Of a stretch of DNA of 64,000 nucleotides, positions 54,572-64,000 are shown one piece after another. The first letter of the stretch is position 1. Every line of letters starts with the position of its first letter. The DNA is from Undibacterium paludis (GTDB lineage: Bacteria; Pseudomonadota; Gammaproteobacteria; Burkholderiales; Burkholderiaceae_D). The translations under genes were made by a program, and so were the position numbers. The notes under the pieces were generated by a model that saw only the letters and a program-made list of their open reading frames with translations, was not told the origin of the DNA and ran no database searches. The stretch spans positions 975,113 through 1,039,112 of the forward strand of contig NZ_JAKZHX010000001.1 of NCBI RefSeq assembly GCF_022568815.1, given 5' to 3'.

Positions 54572-56815
54572 ATGTTATATCCAACCAAAAAAGTAGTGAG
54601 CGCAGGCGGCTTGCTGGCCGTGCTGTTGTCCAACCTGGCCTTTGCCGTGGATGCTGAAGACCACGGCAACAGACTCAAGCAGGCGCCCATGCCACATCAA
54701 AGGCTGAGCCTGCCACCATCAGCAGAGCAGAAGAAATTCAACCTGCCGCCAACCAATGCTCCGCGCCTGGACCTGGGCATAGCCAACAAGGCACAAAAGT
54801 CCATGATGGCGCCGCCACCGTCGGCTGATTGCAGCAATATGACAACACTGGGCAGTTACAGCGGCGATGCACTGGCGACTTATATCGTCAATCTGCCAAG
54901 CTACGAATGTCACTATGGCCTGTTCTCGCTGAACGCCACTGACGCAGCAAAAATTTATTCACCAGCTAATTTCAGCGCTGTCGTCAACCGCTTTGCACAA
55001 GAGGCTGCCAACTACAACGCCAGCAATATGGCGCTGGTGAATTTGATCATTTACCTGCGTGCCGGTTATTACCTGGCCGATGGCGGCACTATGCCTGCAC
55101 CGGCAGCCAGCCTGATAACGGCCATGCGCGGCCCTATCAAGCAACTGCTGGATGGCAATCAGTTGTTCAAACAAAATGCGCAGGGACCAAGCACTGCCTC
55201 AGAAACACTGAAACTGGTAACCAACCTGCATGATGAAGCTTACTACCTGTCCAGTGTCAAAGACATTATCACCCGCTATACCAATACGGCAGCCAATCCC
55301 AACGCGACTGACGCGCTGAAATCTTCCTCTGCAGCAGACGGCTATACATCGGCACTGACAGTGCTGTTCTACGGCCATTCACGTGCGGATGCCGGTCCCA
55401 TATTGAGAAATGATATTTCCTATGCGACGGCACTGAACAACTTCATCGTTAACAACCGCACAGCCCTGCTGGGCACCAGCCTGGAATACCAGCTTGGTGA
55501 TACCGAGAATGAGGCTTTCCGCTTCATGCAGTATCCCAACCTGCTGCCTGCAGTCAAACCCATGGTCAAGTACCAGCTCAGCCATGCCAGCATGACTGGC
55601 AGCGACAGCCTGCTATGGCTCAATGCGGCATCCGCTGTCAAATACTATGACAACGCCAATTGCTCAGAATATGGCACTTGCAACTTTGAGACCACGCTGG
55701 CCAATAACGTGCTGAAAAACAGTTATACCTGCAGCCCCAGTATCAAGATCCGTGCACAGGACATGACAACGGCACAGATGCAGGACTCTTGCGCGATGCT
55801 GGCAACGGAAGAAAATTACTTCCACACCATGCTGCAAAGCAAGCGCCAGCCTGTCGCCGGTGACAACAACACTTCACTCGAAGTGGTGGTGTTTGATGAC
55901 TATACCAACTACAGCAAATATGCCTCACTGATCTACGGTATAGATACCAATAACGGCGGCATGTATCTGGAAGGTGACCCAAGTTCAACCACCAACCAGG
56001 CCCGCTTCATCGCACATGAAGCATCGTGGCTGCGCCCTACCTTCCAGGTCTGGAACCTGCAGCATGAATTTGTCCATTACCTTGATGGCCGGTTCGACAT
56101 GAAGGGCGACTTTAGCGCCGGCACGGCCAAGCCCACAGTCTGGTGGATAGAGGGTATTGCTGAATACCTGTCATTGAAAAACAATGACCAGAAAGCCATA
56201 GACGCAGCAAAAACCGGTACCTACAAGCTGAGCCAGATATTTGGCAACACCTATTCCATGGCTGACTATGTCAATCGTGCGTATAGCTGGGGCTATATGG
56301 CTACCCGCTTCATGATGGAAAAACATCGTAGCGATGTGGATGCGGTCATCGCCAAGTTCCGCGTTGGTGATTATGACGGCTACCAGACCTATATGAACAA
56401 TATAGGTACACGTTATGACAATGAGTTTACGTCCTGGGTAGCGGCCGCCACGACTGCTGGTGAACCACCATTGCCAGTTGATAACAGCCTGCCTGAATGT
56501 GCTGCCGGTAGTTACCTCGGTAAAAACTGTGTGAAACGTAATTTTGCTTCCAGCACACAAGCCTACACCTACATCATGGTGCCAGCCGGTGCGAAAAACC
56601 TCAAGCTGACCACCAGCGGCGGTACTGGCGATGTAGACCTGTATGTATCCATGGACAAATACCCAAGCACAGGTATCTATGACTACGCATCGGTGAAGAG
56701 CGGCAATGATGAAAGTGTCACCATCGCCAACCCAACGGCCAATCGCTGGTACTACATCATGCTCAATGCCAGACAGAGTTTCTCTGGTGTGAGTGTGTCG
56801 GCGACTTACGACTGA
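54572..56815 (+). CDS. Secreted M9-family collagenase-like metalloprotease
   Basis: 747 residues, start supported by AGGGAG. Signal peptide (residues 1 to about 27, ending AFA), then an N-terminal M9 activator domain (about 60-370), a gluzincin catalytic domain with HEFVHYLDGRF (His498, Glu499, His502) and the third-ligand segment WWIEGIAEYLS, and a C-terminal pre-peptidase (PPC) domain (about 655-747: AYTYIMVPAGAKNLKLTTSG, GDVDLYVS). This is the domain order of microbial collagenases of the Vibrio type, which degrade collagen and gelatin outside the cell. The polycystic kidney repeats of clostridial enzymes are absent. Confidence 0.92.
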   Translation: MLYPTKKVVSAGGLLAVLLSNLAFAVDAEDHGNRLKQAPMPHQRLSLPPSAEQKKFNLPPTNAPRLDLGIANKAQKSMMAPPPSADCSNMTTLGSYSGDALATYIVNLPSYECHYGLFSLNATDAAKIYSPANFSAVVNRFAQEAANYNASNMALVNLIIYLRAGYYLADGGTMPAPAASLITAMRGPIKQLLDGNQLFKQNAQGPSTASETLKLVTNLHDEAYYLSSVKDIITRYTNTAANPNATDALKSSSAADGYTSALTVLFYGHSRADAGPILRNDISYATALNNFIVNNRTALLGTSLEYQLGDTENEAFRFMQYPNLLPAVKPMVKYQLSHASMTGSDSLLWLNAASAVKYYDNANCSEYGTCNFETTLANNVLKNSYTCSPSIKIRAQDMTTAQMQDSCAMLATEENYFHTMLQSKRQPVAGDNNTSLEVVVFDDYTNYSKYASLIYGIDTNNGGMYLEGDPSSTTNQARFIAHEASWLRPTFQVWNLQHEFVHYLDGRFDMKGDFSAGTAKPTVWWIEGIAEYLSLKNNDQKAIDAAKTGTYKLSQIFGNTYSMADYVNRAYSWGYMATRFMMEKHRSDVDAVIAKFRVGDYDGYQTYMNNIGTRYDNEFTSWVAAATTAGEPPLPVDNSLPECAAGSYLGKNCVKRNFASSTQAYTYIMVPAGAKNLKLTTSGGTGDVDLYVSMDKYPSTGIYDYASVKSGNDESVTIANPTANRWYYIMLNARQSFSGVSVSATYD

Positions 56816-56877
56816 TAGCAGCAGACTGAAGGCTTGCAAACAGCTGCAGGCCACCTATAAAAAGTATTCGAGTGTTG

Positions 56878-56909
56878 GGGCAGGCATGCAAGGTGCCTGC
56901 CCTTTTTTT
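56878..56909 (+). terminator. Rho-independent terminator of the collagenase gene
   Basis: GGGCAGGCA (56878-56886) pairs with TGCCTGCCC (56894-56902), followed by seven T bases (56903-56909). It begins 63 bases after the stop codon. Confidence 0.88.
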
Positions 56910-57025
56910 ATCTGCACCAGAAAGTACATGGACCATGCTTAATCAATATGCTGCTTTTTTGCTATCCTGTCTGTATACCTGAACTTGCTCAGGCATACAG
57001 AATCAACAACTCACAGGAGATCAAG

Positions 57026-57400
57026 ATGCATAAAAGCCGATTAGCATGTTTTGTAATTGATTGCCAGGTGGATGATATTACCCCGGGGGCCGATTTCTGG
57101 GCTGGAGCACTGGGCTACCCTGCCGGAGATGCCGATGAAAAATACGTCGTTCTTGACGCCACACCCACCGGTCCGAAAATGCTGTTGCAGAAGGTCGAGC
57201 ACCCCAGCCGCATCCACCTCGATATAGAAACCGATAACAAGGAAGCAGAGGTACAACGCCTGGAAAAACTCGGTGCAAAAGTCGTCAAAGTCATGGAGCG
57301 CTGGATCGTCATGGAAGCACCGACGGGACACCGGTTTTGCGTCGTCAACCCGCAGCGCCCCGATTTCCACGAGGCCGCTGATGTCAATATCTGGGAGTGA
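57026..57400 (+). CDS. VOC-superfamily (glyoxalase-like) protein
   Basis: 124 residues from ATG 57026, fixed by AGGAGATCAAG. One vicinal-oxygen-chelate beta-alpha-beta unit pair is visible: FVIDCQVDDITPGADFWAGALGYP, IHLDIETDNKEAEVQRLEKLGA and WIVMEAPTGHRFCVVNPQRPDF. His and Glu residues are placed as possible metal ligands (RIHLDIE, MEAP). It is of the glyoxalase_6 type, whose members range from detoxification to antibiotic resistance; no substrate can be named. Convergent with pyk, 12 bases between stops. Confidence 0.85.
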   Translation: MHKSRLACFVIDCQVDDITPGADFWAGALGYPAGDADEKYVVLDATPTGPKMLLQKVEHPSRIHLDIETDNKEAEVQRLEKLGAKVVKVMERWIVMEAPTGHRFCVVNPQRPDFHEAADVNIWE

Positions 57401-57412
57401 TCGCCGTTTGTG

Positions 57413-58837
57413 TCAGGACTGTGGCCAGATTTCGGCTATCCGCAGCAGATTTGTGGAACCGGGCTGACCAAAAGGGACACCGGCAGTAATCGCTATCTGT
57501 TCGCCGACTTGCGCCAGGCCTTCCTGCCAGGCAGTATTGCAGGCAGTGGCGACCAGCATATTTTCATTCGGTACGGCATCGCTGAAGGTGGAATGCACGC
57601 CCCAGACCAGGGCCAGGCGACGTGCCGTTGCCGGCCTGGGGGTAATGCTCAGTATCGGCGCCATCGGCCTTTCGCGGGCGGCGCGCAGGCTGGTATGGCC
57701 GGAGCTGGTGTAAGTCACCGTGGTAACTGCACCGACTATCTGCGTGACTTCGCGCAGGGCAGCACAGATGGCATCACCCTTATTGTTCTGCGGCGTCTCA
57801 TGCTGGGCGGCGATCATGTTTTTGTACAACGGGTCGCGTTCAACTTCGGTGATGATGCGGTCCATGATCTGCACTGCCGCTACCGGGTAGGCACCACTGG
57901 CCGACTCTGCCGACAGCATGACGGCATCAGCACCGTCGTAAATCGCGCTGGCGACATCAGACGCTTCAGCCCGTGTCGGCACCGGTGCGGTGATCATCGA
58001 TTCCAGCATTTGCGTGGCAATGACGATGGGCTTGCCGTGACTGCGGCAAACACGCAGTATGCGCTTTTGTACGCCAGGTACACGTTCCGGCGGCAACTCT
58101 ACGCCGAGGTCGCCACGCGCCACCATGATGGCGTCTGACACGCTGACGATTTCTTCCAGCCTGTCGAGCGCCGCCGGTTTTTCCAGCTTGGCCAGTACCC
58201 CGGCGCGGCCATCGACCAGGGCCCTGGCTTCAAGCACATCTTCAGGTCTTTGCACGAAGGACAGGGCTATCCAGTCTGCCCCCATGTCAAGCGCAAATGC
58301 CAGGTCACGTCTGTCTTTTTCTGTCAGTGCCGGTATCGGCAAAACAGCATCGGGCACATTGACACCCTTGCGGTCAGACAACACACCGCCATTGATGACG
58401 CGGGTGCGTATGCTGGTGCCATCGCTGTCTGTCACTTGCAGACGCAGCTTGCCGTCATCGAGCAATAGCGACTGGCCGGCAGTGATGACGGCAAATAACT
58501 CGGGGTGCGGCAGATGCACGCGCCTTGCATCTCCCGGCGTTGCGCGGTTATCGAGGACAAATTCCTGCCCGGCAATCAGGGTGACCTTGCCATCGCTGAA
58601 CTGGCCGACACGCAGCTTGGGACCCTGCAGGTCTGCGAGGATAGCGATGGGCCGTCCCAGCTCACGCTCGATCTCGCGCACGATATGGCAGCGCAGTTGA
58701 TGATCGGCATGCGAGCCATGACTGAAATTGAAACGGAAGACATCAGCACCAGCTTCAAACAATGCCTGTATGCTGGCTTTGTCATTACTGGCAGGCCCCA
58801 GTGTGGCCAGGATTTTTGCTTTGCGGTTACGACGCAT
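57413..58837 (-). CDS. pyk: Pyruvate kinase
   Basis: 474 residues (type near E. coli PykA). TLGPASNDKASIQALFEAGADVFRFNFSHG at the N terminus, DLQGPKLRVGQF, the signature around KLEKPAALDRLEEIVSVSDAIMVARGDLGVELP (Lys and the metal-binding Glu), and MLESMITAPVPTRAEASDVASAIYDGADAVMLS. It makes pyruvate and ATP from phosphoenolpyruvate in the cytoplasm. It is the last gene of the gcl, hyi, glxR, glycerate kinase series, whose product 2-phosphoglycerate reaches it through enolase encoded elsewhere. This linkage suggests a copy devoted to glyoxylate or glycerate growth; a second pyk may exist in the genome. Confidence 0.95.
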   Translation of the reverse strand: MRRNRKAKILATLGPASNDKASIQALFEAGADVFRFNFSHGSHADHQLRCHIVREIERELGRPIAILADLQGPKLRVGQFSDGKVTLIAGQEFVLDNRATPGDARRVHLPHPELFAVITAGQSLLLDDGKLRLQVTDSDGTSIRTRVINGGVLSDRKGVNVPDAVLPIPALTEKDRRDLAFALDMGADWIALSFVQRPEDVLEARALVDGRAGVLAKLEKPAALDRLEEIVSVSDAIMVARGDLGVELPPERVPGVQKRILRVCRSHGKPIVIATQMLESMITAPVPTRAEASDVASAIYDGADAVMLSAESASGAYPVAAVQIMDRIITEVERDPLYKNMIAAQHETPQNNKGDAICAALREVTQIVGAVTTVTYTSSGHTSLRAARERPMAPILSITPRPATARRLALVWGVHSTFSDAVPNENMLVATACNTAWQEGLAQVGEQIAITAGVPFGQPGSTNLLRIAEIWPQS

Positions 58838-58918
58838 GAGAGTCTTTCAATAATTTTGGGCGACAGCCTGCCCTGTGCTGTATGCACTGATAGTGGACTA
58901 CTGTCGTATGGAGATTTT

Positions 58919-60187
58919 TTAAAGGATCAGGATGGCCCTGAAGTCATTGACATTGGTGCGCGTCGGCCCGCTGACAACCAGGTCATCCAGCGCACTGAAG
59001 AAACCATAGCCATCGTTATTGTCAAGCAGGCTGCGTGCGCGCAATTGCCTTGCTGCTGCGCGCGCAATGGAATCCGGAGCATACAACGCACCGGCATTGT
59101 CTTCCGAACCATCTATGCCGTCGGTATCACAGGCGATGGCATGGATGTCTGGGTGACCATCCAGTGCCACCGCCAGGCTCAGCAAAAATTCTGCATTGCG
59201 GCCACCGCGTCCCTTGCCGCGCACAGTCACCGTGGTTTCACCGCCAGAAATCAGCACGCAGGGCTTTTGAAACGGCTGGCCGTGTCTGGCCACCTGCTTT
59301 GCCAGTGCCGCATGGACCAGGGCAACATCGCGTGCTTCCCCTTCTATGCCATCCGACAGGATATAGGGCGTGATACCGGCAGCACGCGCAGTGGCGGCAG
59401 CGGCTTCCAAAGCTTCTTGCGCAGTTGCGATCACATGATGGGTGTGCCCAATGAAGCGTGCGTCCTCAGGTTTAGGGGTTTCCCCCTGGCCGCTTTCCAG
59501 GTGCTGCAATATTTCTGCCGGTATGGTGATATCGTACTTGCGCAAGATCGCCAGGGCCTCTGCGCAAGTTGTTGCATCGGGCAAGGTGGGGCCGCTGGCA
59601 ATGATGCCGGGTTCATCACCGGGCACATCGGATATCAGCAAGGTCACGACACGGGCCGGTGCACAGGCCAGTGCAAGACGACCACCCTTGATAGCAGACA
59701 GGTGCTTACGCACACAATTCATTTCAGAAATTGCTGCGCCACTTTTCAGCAAAGCCTTGTTGATGGCCTGTTTCTGTTCCAGGCTGATGCCTTCGGCAGG
59801 CAGGGCCAGCAAGGCAGAGCCGCCACCAGAAATCAGGCACAGCACCAGATCATCCTGGCTCAGTCCTTGCACCATGTCTAGTATGCGTGCAGCGGCTTGT
59901 TTACCTGCTTCGTCGGGCACGGGGTGTGCCGCCTCCACCACTTCTATCTTGCGGCAGTCTGCCCCATGACCATAACGTGTCACCACCAGGCCAGAAAGTT
60001 CGCCCTGCCAGTGATCTTCAAGCACCTTGGCCATTGCAGCTGCACCTTTACCGGCGCCGATGACCAGGGTACGGCCTTTTTCTGGAGGTGCCGGCAGGAA
60101 AGCGGGCAGGCATTTCTCTGCACTGACGGCGGCGACTGCGCTGTTGTAAAGATCAAGCAGGAACTGGCGTGGGGCTAGGGTGCTCAT
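58919..60187 (-). CDS. Glycerate 2-kinase (MOFRL/type II family)
   Basis: 422 residues with the GckA/TtuD-type fold: LVIGAGKGAAAMAKVLEDHW at the N terminus, VLCLISGGGSALLALP near residue 110, INKALLKSGAAISEMNCVRKHLSAIKGGRLA, and the C-terminal MOFRL motif GGETTVTVRGKGRGGRNAEF. Older annotation calls this family hydroxypyruvate reductase; the fold and context support a kinase that makes 2-phosphoglycerate from glycerate. The gap of 152 bases to glxR contains a 7-bp inverted repeat (60239-60245 with 60255-60261) and no gene. Confidence 0.9.
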   Translation of the reverse strand: MSTLAPRQFLLDLYNSAVAAVSAEKCLPAFLPAPPEKGRTLVIGAGKGAAAMAKVLEDHWQGELSGLVVTRYGHGADCRKIEVVEAAHPVPDEAGKQAAARILDMVQGLSQDDLVLCLISGGGSALLALPAEGISLEQKQAINKALLKSGAAISEMNCVRKHLSAIKGGRLALACAPARVVTLLISDVPGDEPGIIASGPTLPDATTCAEALAILRKYDITIPAEILQHLESGQGETPKPEDARFIGHTHHVIATAQEALEAAAATARAAGITPYILSDGIEGEARDVALVHAALAKQVARHGQPFQKPCVLISGGETTVTVRGKGRGGRNAEFLLSLAVALDGHPDIHAIACDTDGIDGSEDNAGALYAPDSIARAAARQLRARSLLDNNDGYGFFSALDDLVVSGPTRTNVNDFRAILIL

Positions 60188-60339
60188 TTGGGGCTTTCGT
60201 TAAAACGGGTGATGCTTATACAAAAACTGATCGCGTATTCCTTCCACTTGAAGGGGAAGGAGTCAAAATCAAGTATGCCTGCAAACAGCTTGCCTCCAGG
60301 TGAATTTTTTTCGTGCATCCACTTTTGAAGGCTAACAAC

Positions 60340-61230
60340 TTATCCAGCCTGGGCAATCTCGTGATTCGACATGATCTCTATCGCCCGGCACAGGGCCGAG
60401 TGATCAAGGCCGCGCATACCGTTGGCTGAGCAGGCATTCATCAATTCCTGTGCCGTTGCGGTATTGGGCAAAGATACACCCAAAGCCTTTGCGCCTTGCA
60501 AGGCAAGATTCAAATCTTTTTGATGCAGCTCTATCCTGAAGCCGGGATTGAACGTGCGTTTGACCATGCGCTCACCATGCACTTCCAGTATACGGGATGC
60601 GGCAAAGCCGCCCATCAGCGCCTGGCGGACCCTGGCCGGGTCGGCACCGGCCTTGGAGGCAAACAGCAAGGCCTCGGCCACAGCCTGGATGTTCAGCGCA
60701 ACGATGATCTGGTTGGCCACCTTGGTGGTCTGACCATCACCATTGCCACCCACCAGGGTAATGTTCTTGCCCATCAGTTCAAACAGGGGTTTGACCTTGT
60801 CAAAGGCGACTTCCGAGCCACCAACCATGATGGTCAGGCTGGCCGCTTTGGCGCCGACCTCTCCACCGGATACCGGAGCATCCAGGTATTCGCATTTCAA
60901 TGCATTGATTTTTTTGGCGAAGTCCTTGGTGGCAATTGGCGAGATGGAGCTCATATCGACCACGATCTTGCCTGCTTCCAGACCGCCTGCCACACCATTT
61001 TCGCCAAACAGCGCCGCTTCCACATGCGGTGTGTCCGGCACCATGATGATGATGATGTCGGCACGTCTGGCGACTTCTTCACCGGAAGTACATACCGTTG
61101 CACCGCGTTCTATCAGTTCAAACGGCGGGTTCTTGATGTCGTGCAGGTAGAGCTTGTGACCACCTGCCTGCAAATGCCCTGCCATAGGGGCGCCCATGAT
61201 ACCCAAACCTATAAATCCAATTTTAGCCAT
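60340..61230 (-). CDS. glxR: Tartronate semialdehyde (2-hydroxy-3-oxopropionate) reductase
   Basis: 296 residues, start supported by AGGAA. Beta-hydroxyacid dehydrogenase family: nucleotide motif GFIGLGIMGAPMAGHL, substrate signature DAPVSGGEVGAKAASLTIMVGG, catalytic Lys in GQTTKVANQIIVA, and the tail HSALCRAIE. It reduces tartronate semialdehyde, made by glyoxylate carboligase, to D-glycerate with NAD(P)H. It follows hyi by 61 bases, as in many glyoxylate operons. GarR-type paralogues act on the same substrate and cannot be separated by eye. Confidence 0.92.
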   Translation of the reverse strand: MAKIGFIGLGIMGAPMAGHLQAGGHKLYLHDIKNPPFELIERGATVCTSGEEVARRADIIIIMVPDTPHVEAALFGENGVAGGLEAGKIVVDMSSISPIATKDFAKKINALKCEYLDAPVSGGEVGAKAASLTIMVGGSEVAFDKVKPLFELMGKNITLVGGNGDGQTTKVANQIIVALNIQAVAEALLFASKAGADPARVRQALMGGFAASRILEVHGERMVKRTFNPGFRIELHQKDLNLALQGAKALGVSLPNTATAQELMNACSANGMRGLDHSALCRAIEIMSNHEIAQAG

Positions 61231-61291
61231 GATAGTTCCTGATAATGTTAGTAGTCTGCTTAAGACCTCTGTGGTAAATGGTCTTGATTAA

Positions 61292-62071
61292 TTAAAGACC
61301 ATGCGACTTGATCCAGCCCAGGCCCGCGGCAGTGCCGCTACGTGGTTTGTATTCGCAGCCCACCCAGCCCTGGTAGCCCATGTCGGTCAGCGCTGCAAAA
61401 ATGTTGCGGTAATTGATTTCACCCGTACCTGGTTCAAAACGGCCAGGGTTGTCGGCCAATTGTATATGCCTGATCTTGCCCAGATTGGTCTTGATGGTGT
61501 TGATCAGTTCACCTTCCATTCTTTGCATGTGATAGATGTCATATTGCGCAAAGATATTGTCCGACCCTGTCGCCTGTATCAATTCCAGCGCCTGTTGCAT
61601 ACCAGATAGAAAGAAGCCAGGAATGTCGAAGGTATTGATGGGTTCTATCAACAGGGCTATACCTTGTGCCTGCAATTTGTCAGCGGCATAACGCAGGTTG
61701 CTGACCAGCGTTGCCTGCGCTGTAGTGATGCTGAGATCAGCAGGACGTATGCCGACCAGGCAATTGACCTGCCTGACATCCAGAGCCCTGGCATAGGCGA
61801 TGGCCAGATCAACGCCCTGGCGGAATTCTTCCACACGCTCTGGCAGGCAGGCGATGCCGCGTTCGCCCGCTTCCCAGTTACCGGCGGGCAGGTTATGCAA
61901 AACCAGTTGCAGCTTGTTGTCTTGCAATTGCTGTTTGATCTGATTGACTTCAAAGGCATACGGGAACAGAAATTCCACAGCCTTAAAGCCTGCATCTGCT
62001 GCAGCCTTGAAGCGCTCAAGAAAAGCATGTTCAGTAAACAGCATGCTCAGATTGGCGGCCAGTTTTGTCAT
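61292..62071 (-). CDS. hyi: Hydroxypyruvate isomerase
   Basis: 259 residues, AAGGAG 6 bases before the ATG. Xylose-isomerase-like TIM barrel of the Hyi type: LSMLFTEHAFLERFKAAADAGF at the N terminus, NCLVGIRPAD, LLIEPINTFDIPGFFL with a metal-binding Glu, FAQYDIYHMQRMEGEL and HIQLADNPGRFEPGTGEIN. It interconverts hydroxypyruvate and tartronate semialdehyde. Second gene of the glyoxylate operon, 114 bases after gcl; an 8-bp-arm hairpin lies in that gap. Confidence 0.93.
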   Translation of the reverse strand: MTKLAANLSMLFTEHAFLERFKAAADAGFKAVEFLFPYAFEVNQIKQQLQDNKLQLVLHNLPAGNWEAGERGIACLPERVEEFRQGVDLAIAYARALDVRQVNCLVGIRPADLSITTAQATLVSNLRYAADKLQAQGIALLIEPINTFDIPGFFLSGMQQALELIQATGSDNIFAQYDIYHMQRMEGELINTIKTNLGKIRHIQLADNPGRFEPGTGEINYRNIFAALTDMGYQGWVGCEYKPRSGTAAGLGWIKSHGL

Positions 62072-62095
62072 GGTGACTCCTTGAAATGATTAGAA

Positions 62096-62143
62096 CCATA
62101 AGCGCCCCGCAGCATTTGCTTCGCTGGCCGCAGGAGCTTATGG
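62096..62143 (-). other. Hairpin between gcl and hyi
   Basis: CCATAAGC (62096-62103) and GCTTATGG (62136-62143) form perfect 8-bp arms with GC-rich sequence between them. There is no T-run, so it may protect or process the operon mRNA rather than end it. Confidence 0.45.
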
Positions 62144-62185
62144 AGAGACTGGCGGGGAGGCCAGCCTCAGGAAAATGGAAATGCT

Positions 62186-63961
62186 TCAGTCCAGCAGGGC
62201 AATCGCCGTCGGTGCATGCCCGGCTTCTGTCGCCAGCTCTTCAAATTCATTGATATTGCTGATCTCGGTACCCATGGCGATATTGGTGACACGCTCAAGA
62301 ATGATTTCAACGACGACAGGCACGCGGTATTCGCCCATCCAGCGTTTGGCCTGGGCAAAGGCATCAGCAATGGCGCTGGGCTCAGTCACCCGTATCGCCT
62401 TGCAACCCAGGCCCTCGACCACGGCAATGTGGTCGACACCATAGCCATTGAGTTCAGGTGCATTGATGTTTTCAAAGGCCAGTTGCACGCAGTAATCCAT
62501 GTCAAAGCCGCGCTGCGCCTGGCGTATCAGACCCAGGTAAGAGTTATTGACGACCACATGCAGGTAAGGCAGCTTGAACTGGGCACCGACGGCCAGTTCT
62601 TCTATCATGAACTGGAAATCATAATCGCCTGAGATGGCAACGACCTGGCGTTGCGGGTCGGCCGCGCAAACACCGAGTGCAGCCGGTATGGTCCAGCCCA
62701 GCGGGCCCGCCTGGCCACAGTTGATCCAGTGGCGCGGGTAATACACATGCAGGAATTGCGCGGCCGCGATCTGCGACAAACCTATGGTGCTGACATAACA
62801 GGTTTCACGCCCCAGTGCCTTGTTCATTTCTTCATACACACGCTGCGGCTTGACCGGCACATTATCAAAATGCGTACGACGCAGCATGGTGCGCTTGCGT
62901 TCCTGGCACTCGGCCAGCCAGACAGAACGGTCCTTGAGCCTGCCCGCTTTCTTCCATTCCCTGGCGACATCGATGAACAGTTTCAGGGCCGCGCCTGCGT
63001 CCGAGACAATACCAAAATCGGGGCCGAAGACGCGACCGATCTGGGTCGGTTCGATATCAACGTGAACAAATTTTCTGTCCTTGGTAAATACATCGACAGA
63101 GCCGGTATGACGGTTGGCCCAGCGGTTACCTATGCCAAGTACAAAATCAGATGCCAGCATGGTCGCATTGCCATAACGGTGACTGGTTTGCAGACCGACC
63201 ATGCCAGCCATTTGCGGATGGTCATCGGCAATGGCACCCCAGGCCATCAGCGTGGGAATGACAGGCACACCAGTCAGCTCGGCAAATTCAACCAGCAAGG
63301 CAGAAGCATCGGCATTGATGACACCGCCACCGGCAGTCAGCAAAGGGCGTTCTGCCTCATTGAGCATGGCCAGGGCTTTTTCTATCTGGGCGCGGCTGGC
63401 CCTGGGTTTGTAGACTTCCAGCGGCTGGTAAGTATCGGCATCAAATTCTATCTCTGCCATCTGTACATCAAAGGGCAGGTCGATCAGGACCGGGCCGGGA
63501 CGACCAGAGCGCATCAGGTGAAAGGCCTGCTGGAATACCTGCGGCACCAGCGCCGGTTCGCGCACGGTGACCGCCCATTTGGTAACCGGTTTGGCAATCG
63601 ACTCAATATCGACTGCCTGGAAGTCTTCTTTGTACAGACGCGCACGTGGCGCCTGGCCGGTAATACAAAGTATGGGTATGGAATCAGCCTGGGCAGAATA
63701 CAAACCAGTAATCATATCGGTTCCCGCCGGGCCGGACGTACCTATGCAGACGCCGATATTGCCAGCCCTGGCGCGGGTATAACCTTCTGCCATGTGTGAA
63801 GCGCCTTCGACATGGCGCGCCAGGATATGCCTGATCGTGCCCTGCTTCTTCAACGCCGCATAGAACGGGTTGATGGCGGCGCCAGGTACGCCAAACGCCT
63901 GGCTGATACCTTCTTTTTCCAATACATAGGCGGCTGCCTGCGCAGCTGTCATCTTTGCCAT
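62186..63961 (-). CDS. gcl: Glyoxylate carboligase
   Basis: 591 residues (E. coli Gcl 593), start supported by GGAG. Thiamine-diphosphate enzyme of the acetolactate synthase family: [20 protein letters not shown] at the N terminus, where most relatives have a catalytic Glu and Gcl has Val (GVPGAAINP), then [20 protein letters not shown], the central FAD/ADP-binding domain, and the ThDP motif [33 protein letters not shown]. It joins two glyoxylates into tartronate semialdehyde and CO2. First gene of the minus-strand operon; the promoter lies at or beyond the window edge. Confidence 0.95.
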   Translation of the reverse strand: MAKMTAAQAAAYVLEKEGISQAFGVPGAAINPFYAALKKQGTIRHILARHVEGASHMAEGYTRARAGNIGVCIGTSGPAGTDMITGLYSAQADSIPILCITGQAPRARLYKEDFQAVDIESIAKPVTKWAVTVREPALVPQVFQQAFHLMRSGRPGPVLIDLPFDVQMAEIEFDADTYQPLEVYKPRASRAQIEKALAMLNEAERPLLTAGGGVINADASALLVEFAELTGVPVIPTLMAWGAIADDHPQMAGMVGLQTSHRYGNATMLASDFVLGIGNRWANRHTGSVDVFTKDRKFVHVDIEPTQIGRVFGPDFGIVSDAGAALKLFIDVAREWKKAGRLKDRSVWLAECQERKRTMLRRTHFDNVPVKPQRVYEEMNKALGRETCYVSTIGLSQIAAAQFLHVYYPRHWINCGQAGPLGWTIPAALGVCAADPQRQVVAISGDYDFQFMIEELAVGAQFKLPYLHVVVNNSYLGLIRQAQRGFDMDYCVQLAFENINAPELNGYGVDHIAVVEGLGCKAIRVTEPSAIADAFAQAKRWMGEYRVPVVVEIILERVTNIAMGTEISNINEFEELATEAGHAPTAIALLD

Positions 63962-64000
63962 GTTGTTCTCCGGTTTTCTTTGATTGGTTTGTGAATTGTT

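Overview
The window looks like a chromosomal stretch of a Gram-negative betaproteobacterium of the order Burkholderiales. Moderate GC, the gene families present and the DUF4214-tailed secreted proteases suggest an Oxalobacteraceae member close to Undibacterium; this placement is inferred from gene content, not from a marker gene. I saw no rRNA, tRNA, CRISPR array, prophage or insertion sequence. Gene density is high and most genes are ordinary housekeeping, signalling, secreted-hydrolase or catabolic genes.

Layout. 1-9.9 kb: end of a GMC oxidoreductase, a periplasmic amidase with a SirB-like membrane protein, a hexose-6-phosphate mutarotase, an M16 protease, a Tat-exported MepK-like (DUF882) protein, a repetitive GIN-domain lipoprotein and a solute-binding protein. 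10-16.6 kb: a serralysin-type M10 protease with a DUF4214 tail, a TraB/GumN protein, an FMN flavoprotein, a second solute-binding protein and Rep helicase. 16.8-28.7 kb: a four-gene phosphorelay locus (HD-GYP regulator, a regulator that has lost its phospho-acceptor, a 1048-residue hybrid kinase, a CheY-like receiver), a polymer-forming beta-helical protein, a CPBP protease and a GGDEF-EAL protein. 28.8-38.8 kb: an S46 dipeptidyl-peptidase, an AhpD-like protein next to a three-domain flavin/iron-sulfur fusion, an AraC-SRPBCC operon, a second M10-DUF4214 protease and DbpA.

38.9-48.6 kb is a purine catabolism cluster: an M20 hydrolase, PuuD urate hydroxylase, a LysR regulator, UraH, a UraD-AllC fusion, an NCS2 purine permease and 8-oxoguanine deaminase. 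Together these turn 8-oxoguanine and urate into allantoin and then process allantoate, but no allantoinase is present in the window. 57.4-64 kb encodes the glycerate pathway on the minus strand in the order gcl, hyi, glxR, glycerate kinase, pyk. It carries glyoxylate, the end product of ureide breakdown, to pyruvate, so the two blocks are metabolically continuous although separated by about 9 kb.

The most unusual segment is 51-54.2 kb. A LytS/LytTR-type two-component system is preceded by a small membrane protein that resembles the kinase's own membrane domain. Next to it is a stand-alone histidyl-tRNA-synthetase catalytic core. Its 5' leader holds a consensus-like promoter, a 26-codon reading frame with four His codons in an 8-codon stretch, and mutually exclusive antiterminator and terminator stems. 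This is the layout of a classical histidine attenuator and is the best candidate here for an undescribed regulatory system.
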